DNA of 52,720 nucleotides from Didymodactylos carnosus (taxonomy: Eukaryota; Rotifera; Eurotatoria; Philodinida; Philodinidae). Under the pieces are notes generated by a model. The model was not told the origin of the DNA, did no database searches, and was given only the letters and a program-made list of their open reading frames with translations. Position numbers and translations under genes: made by a program. Below are positions 10,655 through 22,340 of the stretch, piece by piece. The DNA lies in assembly GCA_905250885.1 (NCBI GenBank), contig CAJNOQ010000384.1, positions 1-52,720 of the forward strand. The letters are read 5' to 3'. Numbering within the stretch: the first letter of the stretch is position 1; every line of letters starts with the position of its first letter.

Positions 10655-12682
10655 CTAATTTTGTTGATCATTATTATTGTTGTTTGTTGTTAAAAAATTA
10701 AATTGCAATATACTGTCATCATGTGAACTGCTCACTATCTGAAATTCATCAAATTGTAAACGAAACACACGACCGGTATGCTCGGTTAATGTTCGAATAC
10801 ATAGAGATTGTGTTGGTGATCGTGGATCGAGTGCTTGCTGTAAATCCCATACTTTTATTTTACCATCGTATGCTCCACTGACAATACGCTTTGAATCAAA
10901 TCGAATACAACGCACTAACTCATCATGGCCTTCTAATATTCGTAGACATGCACCACATTCAATATCCCATATACGACTACAACAGAGTTAAAAATAAAAT
11001 TAAACCATAAATAAGGCAAAATGGTATGATGCTGCTACTTACATATGATTATCTGAACTACCGCTTACAACAATCTTATCACGATATTGCAGGCAAGCTA
11101 TACCACGTTTATGACCCAATAACGTTCGAACAAATTCACACGATGTTGTATCCCACACTTTGATTGTTCGATCTCCACTTGCACTAACTAAATAAGAGAA
11201 AACACTAATAAATAGTAACCATCCGATTTTTATGCAGAAACAAAAAAGCATTTGGAATATTTCATTTGACTTTTTATTTCAGATCATTTGTTAGAAAATC
11301 AATATCACCTACCAATATATTTATCATCAAAATCGACAACATTCACAGCTGCTCGATGTCCAACGAGAACTCGACGAATGGTGATATCGGTGGGTGATAC
11401 CATCTCCCAAACGGCTATACTTCGATCCTTTGAACATGTTACCATTGTTCCATCCGTAAATCGTAAATGTAAAACAGCTTCGCAATGATGTAATAATGTA
11501 TTTAATAGTTCACCCGTTTTCACATTCCATACACGTATTGTTGAATCACTTGAACCTGTGATAATAACTTTTTCATCATATTGTAAACACAATACACTAC
11601 CTAAATTAAAACCAAACAGTTCAAAACACTCAAAGAAATTTTGTGTTATAACTCGAACTTTGGAATTCAACAAATTCATTTGGCCATGTAATCTCTCTGA
11701 ATAGTATAAACACTTCAGTCTGCTGCGCATTAATAATCTGATTATCTATAGTATTCAAAACGCTAAACTATACCACTTACCATTGTGTCCAGTTAAAACT
11801 TTTGTACATTCTGATGTTTTACGATCCCATATCTTTATTGTATTATCTCTTAGTCCACTAACAATTTTTTCATCATCATACTGTAAACAATAGACACCTT
11901 TACTATTTTGTGATCGACATTGAATTTTATGTAATGTGAAATTTCCAGTACGCCAATTTGTTTCAATCTGTTCAATATCTTTACATATTTGTGGGTATAA
12001 ATGACGATAAAATTCATGTGCTTTTTGTTGTTCACCGTTTTGTAATATTTGACGAAATAAGTAACGTGACCAACCACGACGCTCCGATAAACCACGCCAC
12101 AATGAATCACTTTGAACTTTTCGTTCAACTAATTTTTTCCATAACATACCTGAACAGTAGAGTAAAAGGGTCAGATTGTGAACTGTCAAACGACTGATGA
12201 AAAATAAGGATGGAAATAAACTTATAGATGTAGGTAAATTTGTAACTAATTATACCTTCTGAAACAACATGATACCATTCTCGACACACTAATTCGGTTG
12301 CTGATAATGAAGTGTCATCTAAATAGGTTAAAATTTTTTCGGCAATATGTTCAAGGCCTCGAGCTGCTAGTTGTCCAACAAAATCACGTTGTAACATTGG
12401 TAATAGATAGGAATTGACTTGTCCATGCTGGTAATGTGACATATGTTTAAGTAACGTTTCAACAAATTTAATTTGTTCAAAGTCTTGCCATTTTTCAAAT
12501 GTTTGAATAAATTTATCATGATAAAATTGAAAATCAGGTGTCGTTTTTTTAGGAGTTTGAATAGGGATAATAGTATTTGATAGTGTTGGCAGTGATAATA
12601 TTGGTTGATGTTGAATATCGGTAGTACTCGTTGGTGTTTGTGCCGGTGATGTATCCATTCTATTAAGAAATTTTTCTGACAT
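10655..12682 (-). CDS. BTRC: Beta-TrCP / Slimb: F-box and WD40 substrate receptor of SCF ubiquitin ligase
   Basis: Receptor that binds phosphodegron substrates (beta-catenin and IkappaB in other animals) and brings them to the SKP1-CUL1 ligase. Exons: 12682-12256, 12149-11781, 11600-11313, 11187-11043, 10976-10655; the sum is 517 codons, giving 516 residues, with all junctions GT-AG and in phase. Residues ~1-50 are low complexity. The dimerisation D-domain (~57-95, [11 protein letters not shown]) and F-box (~97-145, PMLQRDF...AEKILTYLD...LVCREWY) follow almost as in human. After a linker ([12 protein letters not shown]) come seven WD40 repeats at ~226-505, including [18 protein letters not shown] and [16 protein letters not shown]-type strands. 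The last repeat reads ILQFNFL where human has ILIWDFL, and the C-terminus is a short Asn-rich tail. Length and order fit BTRC/FBXW11. Orthology to one vertebrate paralogue is not resolvable. Confidence 0.97.
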
Positions 12683-15020
12683 TTATTTTTGTCTTTTTAG
12701 AAATGAAATGTACGCCGGCAGATGGAAAATAAAGAGAACATCTTAAAATACAAAGTAAAAGTTGTTAGTCGAACAATATAATTAATTTGGAATTGATTAA
12801 AAACAAAAAAATTGATCCACACCGTTTTTACCTTCCTCAGAATGATTTAAGAGATACAAGCGTGCATTCACAATTTCTCCGAATTACTTGTAGAAAACAG
12901 GAAAGTTGCATTCGAGAGTTATTGCTGGAAAACTATGGCAATGGTCGTTTTAGCGAGAACTTTCAGGATAGTAGAATTTATGTGTTAGAGTAGGACTTGA
13001 AAAGATTGAGAATTACTCTGCTCAGCTGACAGTGTGTTAAAAATAAACTATTTCGCGAGTGTTTCATGTATAGTTAGTGGACCAAGTTTTAAATACAGTG
13101 AGCTTTGTGCTTAAAAGCCGTAGATCGAGCAAGAGTAAGCACAGGCGTCATAATACGAATGTATGATCGTAAATATTAATAAAAAGATGTTCATCATCAT
13201 CACCAGATGCGAGTGATAGATGGAAGCATGCGTATAGTACAGGTTAAACTATGGACATCAAATGGGGAAATGGTTGCTAAGAGAAAAAGATCTTTATATT
13301 TTAGGTTGAAAGCACGAAAAGGAGTTTCAAGAAATTAGAAAAGTAATGGTACGTTGGATCTTATGGAAAATCTTGAGCCTGATCAAGATTTAAGTAATGT
13401 TAGATGTCAGTATCGGACAAATACATTGTCAGTAAGATATTTCAAAAATGAACAAGCTACTACTATTGACAAAAAATTAGTTTATAACATTTTCTGACAG
13501 AATAATATCGATCATTCTTCGTTAATTGGCACTATATTTTTGGTTCACTTTCACTAAAATAGAACTACAAGTCATACTCCAATTATCATAGTAAAAATTA
13601 TATATTCTTTCATTCCAGTCGATCTCTACAAAAGATTTGTAAGCAAGGAAAAAGAATTCGAGCAAACAAAGTATCCCCTGTCCGAATAGACAAATGAAAG
13701 AATACAATCGCTAGTATGACGGGCACTGAAAACGTAGTTTCTAATATTACCGTAAAATATTGAAATTCGATAATGTAAAGTGGAGAGTACCTAGATATTA
13801 AATAGTAATCGTTAAGTATAAATAGTAAGTGAAAATACCATTTCTTTAAAAAGTAGTACAGACTAAATCAAATTAAAATAAAAATGCTGTTTGTGTGTTT
13901 TGTACAAAAAAAACAATACAAAACAGAATAAAATGAATTTTAAAAATGTACTCATAATCCAAAACGTGTTGTCTTCGTCTTCGAATTACGAAAGTTCTTT
14001 TTCACAAACACATAAAAAACATCTTTTAGATAAAACGATTAAAAACACGTCCTCAATTTATTTTAATTAGCACCACTAGCCGATCTAGATATGTCATAAA
14101 TTAATTGGATTAGAGTTTATAGCGTAGATCCTCTCAATGTGTTAACACAGATAACAATTTATTCACTCTTCTTTCATTAACAGTTTTTTTACACCATAGA
14201 CTTGAATCACTGTCGTTTTGCTTTTTTTTAAGACATATTCAATAATGTCTAGTTATTACATTAAAGTTTTCATAGCGGTTTCAATTTAGAAATACTGCAT
14301 GACAAGATATGCGCCTATAGAAACGAGAATTTACGAGGTAGAAAAATAACTGAAAACTCCACTCCAGCTCTCTCATGATATCGTTTCAGGAATCATCTAT
14401 GTCTTGTAGTCTAAAGGAACTATGTATAAGAGAAATCATCAAGTGCATTTTTAATTCCTAACAACTATTTTCAATTGAAATGTATTGTATAATCTTGCTG
14501 GTCCATAGTTGAAGCAATGATATGAGACAGGATAAATATTTTTCCATGAACATTTTAATAGTTAGATCTCCATCTTGCTATTTTTCATGACACAGCTATA
14601 TGTATATGTCTATATATACATAAATTAAAATTAATAAAACAACATCAAACATTTAGAACGAAAGAAAACAGACGAAAAGAGGATATCGTTCACTCAGAAA
14701 ATTAGTCACATTTAAATCTTTTACCAAAAAAAACAAAACAATTTGAATTTGTCATGAATAAAAACAAAAAAAATATTTTCTAAAGACACATCACTCACAT
14801 AAAAAGAAGAAAAGTCAACGTACACAACTGCCAAACACGCAAATTATTACACACAAGGAAAAATTACTCAACAAAATAGTTGTGAAAAACGAAATTGTGC
14901 TGCTAATGCACAAAAAAAAAAGAAAAATAACAATAACAAAATTTTGAGTTTTTTAGTTTAAAAGTTTTTGTTAAGTTTACACATAGGTACAGAAAAACAA
15001 CATGCACTAACAGTAAATAA
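12683..15020. other. Intergenic, no supported gene
   Basis: This 2.3-kb AT-rich stretch lies upstream of the beta-TrCP start and downstream of the eIF4E stop. It should hold the beta-TrCP promoter and the eIF4E 3' UTR (A-rich near 14700-15000). Short ORFs at 12787-12993 and 13522-13707 have no recognisable motif, and I do not call them genes. Confidence 0.5.
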
Positions 15021-16211
15021 CTAAGCTTTGTATAAAGCTTTTGAATTTGCACCACGTTTCGTCTCTTGATCTTCGTGACTCTGATATAAGAAATTAGAGA
15101 AAATATAACTATAAAACATTGTTTAGATATTTATACTTACTTCAAAAAAAATTGGATATTGCTTAGGAATATCGGCAACTTCTCGAAAACGACGTCTAAA
15201 ATCAACTATTTGTAAAAGAAAAATTCTATTGAATTGAATTTTACGTTTTTTCTTACCCAATACTTTTTGTAACATCGGCATTTTTCCAATCACGCGTCCA
15301 TAAACTAATACGATCACCTTTACTACGAATAGATACAACGGCACCATTAACATGATCAGTTGTATCAACATATTGATCACCAATTAAAGATAACATCTAT
15401 AAAATAAAAATTCGCTAATTAGTTTATTCTAATGGGAGATTCACGTTTGAGCTTTTAATTTTTGTCAAAGACATACCGTAAATAACCAAAAGGTTTCTAA
15501 TTCTTGTCCCCTTTGATTTTTATTTAGATTTAAAACCCATCGTCCACCATTTCTATTATTTATATCTTCCCACATTGGCTGAATATTAGTTTTAAAAAAC
15601 ATATAATCACAACCTTGTCCTATACACAAATAAAGATTAAATAAATAACTTTTATCAGATTCTCTATCGATTGACTTACCTAGTCGACCGGGTGATTGCA
15701 TATGATTGTAAACAGACCAAAAACCTTCCACCGTTGACACTGTTGTAAGTTTAATTAAATTATCCTTCCATTCGGAATTTCTGTCATTTTTAAAAAACCA
15801 AAATGACCATGTATCTTCTAATGGAAAACGTAAATCTTCTGATGTCAATAATGATCTCATTTCATTCACGATGCTCGTTGTTTGAAGTTGTTCTTCTTCG
15901 GCAGCTGTTGCGGCTGCTGGTGATGTTGGTATGGAGTTCTGAGAAGTATTGGTAGGAAGTGGAGTTGATTGAGATTGATGTTGTGTAGGAGACGATGTTA
16001 AATGTGGACTTAGAGGAGTTGTTGGCGTTGCATATTGAGAAAAGTCATCATTATTTGTTATTGCTTCGGTTTTGAATTGTTCATCGTTTGATAAAGCTAG
16101 CGACGGTGGTAAATCGAATGTGGTTGATGAAGTGGCTGCAGGTGTGGCGAAGGTAGATTGAACAAGTGGAGAAGAAGGTTCTTTCGAATGACTAATCGGC
16201 GGCGAAGACAT
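15021..16211 (-). CDS. EIF4E: eIF4E, mRNA 5'-cap-binding translation initiation factor
   Basis: Binds the m7G cap and recruits eIF4G. Exons: 16211-15680, 15619-15477, 15396-15257, 15195-15141, 15080-15021; total 310 codons (309 residues), all junctions in phase. The core (~130-300) has the class I signature: W135, W138 and W148 (W148 matches cap-stacking Trp56 of human) and MWED at 193-196 (W194/E195 match Trp102/Glu103). Further landmarks are RWVLNLNK, VNGAVVSIRSKGD, ISLWT and IGRRFRE. Residues 1-130 are a Ser/Thr/Pro/Gln-rich extension about 95 residues longer than in human. The exon 4 acceptor is the second AG; using the first gives an immediate stop. The first intron is 60 bp, in frame and stop-free. 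The start at 16211 is chosen because an AG acceptor lies 9 bases upstream. Confidence 0.97.
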
Positions 16212-16220
16212 TAAAAATAT

Positions 16221-16222
16221 CT
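16221..16222 (-). promoter_or_regulatory. Splice-acceptor-like AG 9 bases before the eIF4E ATG
   Basis: On the minus strand a T-rich tract ending TTCTTTTCAG is followed by 9 bases and then the ATG at 16211. This could be the 3' end of a 5'-UTR intron or a spliced-leader trans-splice site. No upstream 5' exon is evident. Confidence 0.5.
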
Positions 16223-17325
16223 GAAAAGAATAAAACACCACATGACTAGGCTTTAAAATATACCATAGTTCAGTGATTAGAAAAACCCTGGTTTATTATT
16301 AAATTAAAGAACCTATTTATTTATTTTGTAATCCTGATCAAATCCAGTTTCTGTCAAAATTTGAGACAATAACGGTATAGACGGTACATTATAATCGCAG
16401 GACCCCATTAGATACAATCGTGCAACAAAAAGATAACAACTCCTATAAAACAATTCTACGACAGTTATAACCAGAGTTATTTTTTTTTACCAGTAAAATC
16501 TGCTAAAACTCATCTCCAAAAAAAGTTATGAATTTGAAATGTTTTCAAAAAACGAGACAAAGTTTCTTTTTCCGCATTTCAAATCTCTGTAGATGACAAA
16601 CTTTGGTTAAAATATCACATACTAAGTCTCATAAAACAACCTGTATGTTATGTGTATACTGAAGAATTAAGAAAGTACTAAAGAGGCCACATTTTATAAA
16701 TACTTAGAACTTTTTAATTCATTATAAATTTTTGTTTTTGTATAACCGTACAAAAATGAAAGAACATACAATAAAAAAGAAAAAGAAAAGAAGTGCACAG
16801 TCTTAGACTTGAAAAAATATTAAACTAGTACGTAATAGAAACGAATCATTTCTACATACGTATATAAAATAGAATAACAACACATCTAACTAAACTTCAA
16901 ATAAATATATTTTTGATGTTTGAGCATTAAATAATTAAACAGTTTAATAACAAAATAAAAAAAAATAAAAAAGAACTATTACTGTCCCATTGAAAATTGC
17001 ACAATAGTTGTATGATAGCGTTAACTTGATTATCTATTATATATGATTCAAAAATCTTTCAAAAGTAGCATAAAAAATATTTAAACGCTTGGAAGGCAGT
17101 AGATCAAATACAAAGATTCACGCAGAATATAAATGCTGAACAAACTAACTATCCTATACGAAAGACATTATTATATAAAAAGAGTCAAAGTGTCGTATGT
17201 ACACAAACAATTATTTCGCAAAAAATAATAAATGAAAACACAAAAAAAAGATGGACGTCAAAGAAAAGAATTTCAATTATCACATAATACTGTTGTATGA
17301 GAAGAAAAAAAAAGTTAAAGTTTAT
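16223..17325. other. Intergenic, no supported gene
   Basis: AT-rich, with A-rich runs near 16760-17330. It probably holds the 3' UTR of the RhoGAP gene. No ORF or repeat is supported. Confidence 0.5.
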
Positions 17326-20300
17326 TTAACAATTACTTTCAGTAGTAGTAATCGTTGTTGATAACGGTGTTGATGTTAATGGTGGTTGTTGTTCATTAGT
17401 ATCTGAAATATCTTTATTTAATTTTGCCAATGAATGAGTTATATCATTTAGAAAATCATTTTGTGAATATTTTAGCGTGGGTGTTTGTGGACACTTGTCT
17501 ATAATACACCGATCACGTTCTTGCAACTGTTGACGTAACTGTTCATTATCTCGCATTAAATCTTGAACAGTTTTTGTTAATTGTAGTCGTTCTTGTACAA
17601 ATGCTAAACGTTCATTTTGAGATGTCGTTGTTAAATATTCGATTAATAATTCTTTTTTTATCAAGCGATTATTTAATGTATCGATTTCATGTTTGAGTTT
17701 CTCAAATTCATCACATTGGTCGACTAGTGAAGATGTCATCATTACACCGTCAGAATCAGTGATATTATTATCTAAACATAAAAAGAACTGAAAATTTTCC
17801 TTCTCCATCCATTATGTTTTATTTCTTCTAATTCATTTACCTAGTAAATCGGAATGTTGTAAATTTAATTCTTCGCGTCGTTGTTTACTGATTGTTCCTT
17901 GTGGAGTTGTTGAATAAATTTTTAATTCATATTCTTCTTGATGATTAACACCATTTTGACTATTATCGCTATTAATCAAGCGAGTATTCGCCGGAAGTGG
18001 TACTGGTTGTTGATTAAGAACTTTGACGACGTTTGATTTTAACGTTGAAAATGATTTACCCACTTTACTAACGAGACTTTTTTTTACAGGATATTTTGAC
18101 ATTTTTCTTATGGGAGTCGGCGCTAACGATAGTGAGCCACTTCTCTTCTCTTCAAAATAAATAACACAAAGTACCGATGGAGTAGCTCTAGACAAATCTA
18201 AATTTGTTTACCTTGTTCAATTTCATTTTGTATTTGATTTTCATTCATTGTTGGACGTTTTTGTTCTGCGGGTAGTATTTCAACTATTTCATTTTCGATT
18301 TTTGTTAAAATTGCATCGCAACTAGCCGATAGCTTTGTTTGTGATTTTCGAATTATGGATATTTCATTTTCTGTTTTTATTTCTATTACACTATGTGCGT
18401 CAACATCACCCGATACATCATCACCATCGGCCGACAGAAAACTTGGCTCTTTACACGTTGTAAATGATAAACGTCGACTAGGCAAATCATCCAATTTTGA
18501 TAACATTGATACACGACGTTTTGGATTATTATTTTTCTTGCTGTTGAAATCAATACTATTCACACTTAATGTTCCACTATCGATTGATGATATTGTTGAA
18601 CTTCGAACAGATTGTAATGATTTTGAACGTTGTATGGATAAAAGACGATCGTTTGAAGATAATAGTGAAGATTCGGATGAAAAGCCACTTGATTTTGTTG
18701 CGGTTGTTTGACTATCAAATACAATGGATGTTTGCTCATCGTTTAACACCTCGTCAGTGGTAGAACTGGAACACTAAACAGAAAAGAAAAACTTCAACGT
18801 TCAACTAATTATGTGTCTTTCGTCAAGCTGTGTAATCATTTGCTATGACAGATTAAGCAGTTGAATGCTAACAAACTTCGATAAGATTCACAGATGCATA
18901 GGTGCTGGATAATTGAGGCAGCCGATTGGTCGCCTGTTCAAACAGTTTGTCTCAATATCTAGCTTGTATATTAAACAATTTCGTTCCCCTTAAACAAAAC
19001 AATCGAGATTGGATATCCTTTTATCGACACTGATGTTATTATCATCTTATTAAACGACAAAATTTTCGAAGTTACCGACTCTGTGTTGCTGCTAAATGGA
19101 AAAGACAGCTATTTATTATGTTTATCTTTATAAACTGTCCTTCTTTAGCAAATTTGTAGAGGACATCATTACAGAATTTCAGAACGTACTTAATACCATA
19201 GAGATAAAAGTCGTTACGGACTTACGTCAAATAATTCTTCCGAATTATCAATAAAAACCTTGATTAATGGTAACAAATTAAAATTGTGTCCTTTGATCAT
19301 GTTTAAATCGAGTTTTTCCGGTGGTCGAATAATATTACTACCAAAAACTACGGCTAGATTTTCGGTATCCATTTTATTCACTGCTGATTGATCAGATATT
19401 TTTTTCATGAATAAACATAAATATTTGAGAACATGATAATTGATTTTTGGTAAATTCAGTATTGCTTGTTTTAAACGGGATATTTTTTCATCACGCTCAT
19501 TTTCATTCGGATATTTGAAACGACAACCAATTTCGAGAAAATTATCAAAATCAAGATTGGGTATAATGGGTTCGGGTAAAGATTGTAAATATATTTTTAA
19601 TAATGAAGAAACAGTAGCTGGAGCATAAGTTTCATCGAGTCTAACAGAAATACCACGATCATACATATCACGTAATTCTTTAATCGAAGATTGTTTGCCA
19701 GGTACACTAAAACAAGAGAAAAACAACTATACATATTTTTCTGCAGTTTGTAGCGAACATTAAGAGTAAGCGCAAGACAAAATGGTTATCACTCAAAAAA
19801 AACCCACAGCACAAGTAATTTATTCCACTACTCCTCACCATAATAAAAACGCTGATTTTATTCTCTTGAGTGTCTTTTTTTTATCAAATTTTTTTTAAGC
19901 AAATTTGTACAGAAGAATGATTAATTTTCTTTTATCATTACTCTACAAGAGTATTTCAATCAAAAAGTGTACAAAAAATAGCCTCTAACACTCACCGAAA
20001 TAACCCAACATAGTCTAATCCATATTGCAAGAGATGTTCACAGCATTGCTGAACAATTAATGGTACAGAACTTGTTTTATCTTTTGCGTAATCGTATGTC
20101 TCCTGTAACGATTGACCAAAAATGCCTTTAACAATAAACAGTGGGTTGAGAAACAGTGTGATAAACTACAAGCTACTTTTTAACTATTACTCACCTCCAC
20201 CATTTCGAGAAAATGCCGCTTTTTTCACCGCTACTGACCATGATTCAAGTTCTTGTTTCGTTTCAGCATTCAGCAAATCACGAGCGCCGTTCTCTAAAAA

Positions 20301-20882
20301 AATGGAAAATAAATCAGAACTGCGATTTTACGTTTCAGTTTTTCATACAAAACATTTAAATATTACACGTTCTTACTCCGTAAAACTACATCAGTTGGTG
20401 AGAAAAGAAGGTGCTGATTCACATTTACACATATATACCTGTTTTAAGCTATAACTATCCTCAAGCTCAGTTTTATGATAGTTAAATATTTTTCCCCATG
20501 AGATTAGGCAAAAAGTTAAACTTTCTTTCATAAAAGCTCCGATCAAAGTCTCATGTGATATCTGAATGGTCGTTTACGTGGCGCCCTGATTTCAATTATG
20601 AACGGTAAATGATTATAGTCTGAATTGGTTATTTGGGACTGGGCATGAACGTTAATAATCGAATCTTGTTTCAATTGAATCCAGTCTTGGTAATGACTAT
20701 CTGGTTTTGATGATATATATATAATACCTGCTTGGGCTGTGCAATAACGGCGATGCCATCTTGAATGCGATGCTGTTTTCACTTTTAACCAACCTAAAAC
20801 AGAAACGATAGTTCAAGCTTTTCTTTTCAAAACTGTGTGTCTTTTCAAAAATACCTTGTTTAATAATCGATTTTTCATTCAT
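17326..20882 (-). CDS. PH-RhoGAP-coiled-coil protein, ARHGAP22/24/25-like
   Basis: GTPase-activating protein for Rho-family GTPases. Exons: 20882-20855, 20793-20578, 20293-20195, 20125-19996, 19706-19226, 18773-18212, 18149-17841, 17771-17326; total 757 codons (756 residues), all in phase. Exon 1 codes only MNEKSIIKQ plus one base and joins to GWLKVK, the start of a PH domain (~8-110, ending KQELESWSVAVKKAA). The GAP domain follows at ~117-318: FGQSLQET, GLFRVPG with the arginine finger R158, LPEPIIP, NYHVLKYL and NLAVVFGSNIIRP. A Ser-rich region (~320-600) precedes a C-terminal coiled coil (~625-700). PH, GAP and C-terminal coiled coil in this order is the ARHGAP22/24/25 (FilGAP) layout. Paralogue identity is not resolved. 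The small first exon is the least certain part. Confidence 0.92.
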
Positions 20883-22338
20883 TCCAACTATACTACAATA
20901 TGTACATGCCAAACAAAAAATTTGTTCTATTTGCAATCAAATAATCCTGTAGAAACGAGCAATCACAATAAAAGTTGCAACTTTTCTTGTATCAACAACG
21001 AACTGAAAGCACGCTAATATATGTTTGCACTGTGTGTTTTGATGCACATTCCTTGAAAGGAGAAGGATGCTCTATCCGAAGTCAGATGACTTGATTCCTT
21101 AATGAGTGAAGGACAGTTCAGATTCAAAAAGATAAAACGAATTTCTTAAGGTACCTTTTCTTTCTTTCCATCCTTTTTTTCATTGATATATTATAGCAGC
21201 AAAAAAGCTAGTGGCAGCATCGATCTTTTTTTTTCCGCCATTTTTTTGGTATTCTGCAATATTTCATTTGCGAAAATACACAGAACAAAAGAATCACACC
21301 AATCAAAATTTAAAGATAACCCTACAATACTCATGCTGCTGCTGCTAAGTATATTCTTGCGTCTAGGTATGGTTGTTTGCCGCTAGCCGTCAATTTTTCC
21401 CGTCAAAAATGGCCGCCGTCACACATATAAAAAAAGGAAAAAAACAAATTTGATTCATCAATTTTTTGAAATCCAGTTTGTAGACAAATCAATCAATCAA
21501 AACAGACAAATCGGTCCGCAATTGAAAGATTGACTACGTCTGTCGCTAAAGTGTCATCTTTTTTCATTGGTTTGTAGTATTTCAGCGAGAAAAGATATCA
21601 TATTAGATATAATATGAAAGAACCAATCAAAAGGTTGATAAATATATCTGTTATCGTCTCGGATTTAGGTCAAAATTAATTTAATCCTTTTAATTCCTAC
21701 AGTTTTATGGCTTAAAACAGCCTGATTGCTCTTTTATTTCGAAAATCTCTTTAGTTCGGCAGCCATTTTGTCATTTTACATAGTTTTGGATCTGACGGCT
21801 AGCGGGAAACAACCTCTAGGTATTTATGTATTAATTATTTTCATTCTTCTTTTTTTTCTTCGATCGCATATACGCGGTAAAAACTGAACAGTTCTAGTTG
21901 CGACCATTGGCAAAACAAGTTTTAATGAAATGTATATATACGACTGCATTGAGGATGTATTCAGATATTTGATTCGTCGTTTCGGAAAGCCACATATAAT
22001 AGGAAAATTTTAACGAAATGCCAGCGTACACGCATCTGCATCTATCCATATTATTATTCATTTTGAATGACTAATAAAATCAACGTTGTCTGGGAATTTT
22101 ATATTACTGGGTTGTGTCAAAAATACATTCGTTCATTTGTCTACATTGTTGATATTTTTAATTACAAACTCTTCCGAACTTGATCACCGTAGTTTTCTTT
22201 TTTTTTTCCGTTGAAAACAGAGTAGAAATGAATTTTTCAATTTGCAAATCCATTTGGCGCTCGTCTGATCTATTAGTCATTAGAAACGCTGAACATTGAC
22301 GTCAGTTGAGCTCGCACTAACGTACATACGTTTCTTTC
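20883..22338. other. Divergent intergenic region between RhoGAP and SARAF genes
   Basis: This 1.45-kb region should hold promoters for both genes. Its middle is occupied by the element at 21371-21814. Outside it I see only AT-rich sequence with TATA-like words and no ORF with a motif. Confidence 0.5.
21371..21814. mobile_element. 444-bp non-autonomous TIR element with perfect 9-bp target duplication (MULE-like)
   Basis: The left end starts GGTTGTTTGCCGCTAGCCGT and the right end, read inward on the other strand, starts GGTTGTTTCCCGCTAGCCGT; they agree at 21 of the first 22 positions. The element is flanked on both sides by the identical 9-mer TCTAGGTAT (21362-21370 and 21815-21823). There is no coding capacity. 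A 9-bp duplication with a G-starting TIR is typical of Mutator-like elements; other superfamilies with 8-9 bp duplications are possible. It sits about 530 bp upstream of the SARAF start and 490 bp upstream of the RhoGAP start. Confidence 0.88.
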
Positions 22339-22340
22339 AG
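22339..22340 (+). promoter_or_regulatory. Acceptor-like AG directly abutting the SARAF ATG
   Basis: A pyrimidine tract TTTCTTTCAG ends at 22340 and the ATG begins at 22341, leaving no 5' UTR. The site fits a trans-splice acceptor where a spliced leader provides the 5' UTR; a cis 5'-UTR intron is the alternative. Confidence 0.6.

Noticed and set aside
12787-12993. 68-residue plus-strand ORF upstream of beta-TrCP
   Set aside because: Short, no motif, no neighbouring exons.
18355-18711. Plus-strand 118-residue ORF inside the RhoGAP gene
   Set aside because: It is antisense to exon 6 (18773-18212) of the RhoGAP gene, which joins in phase.
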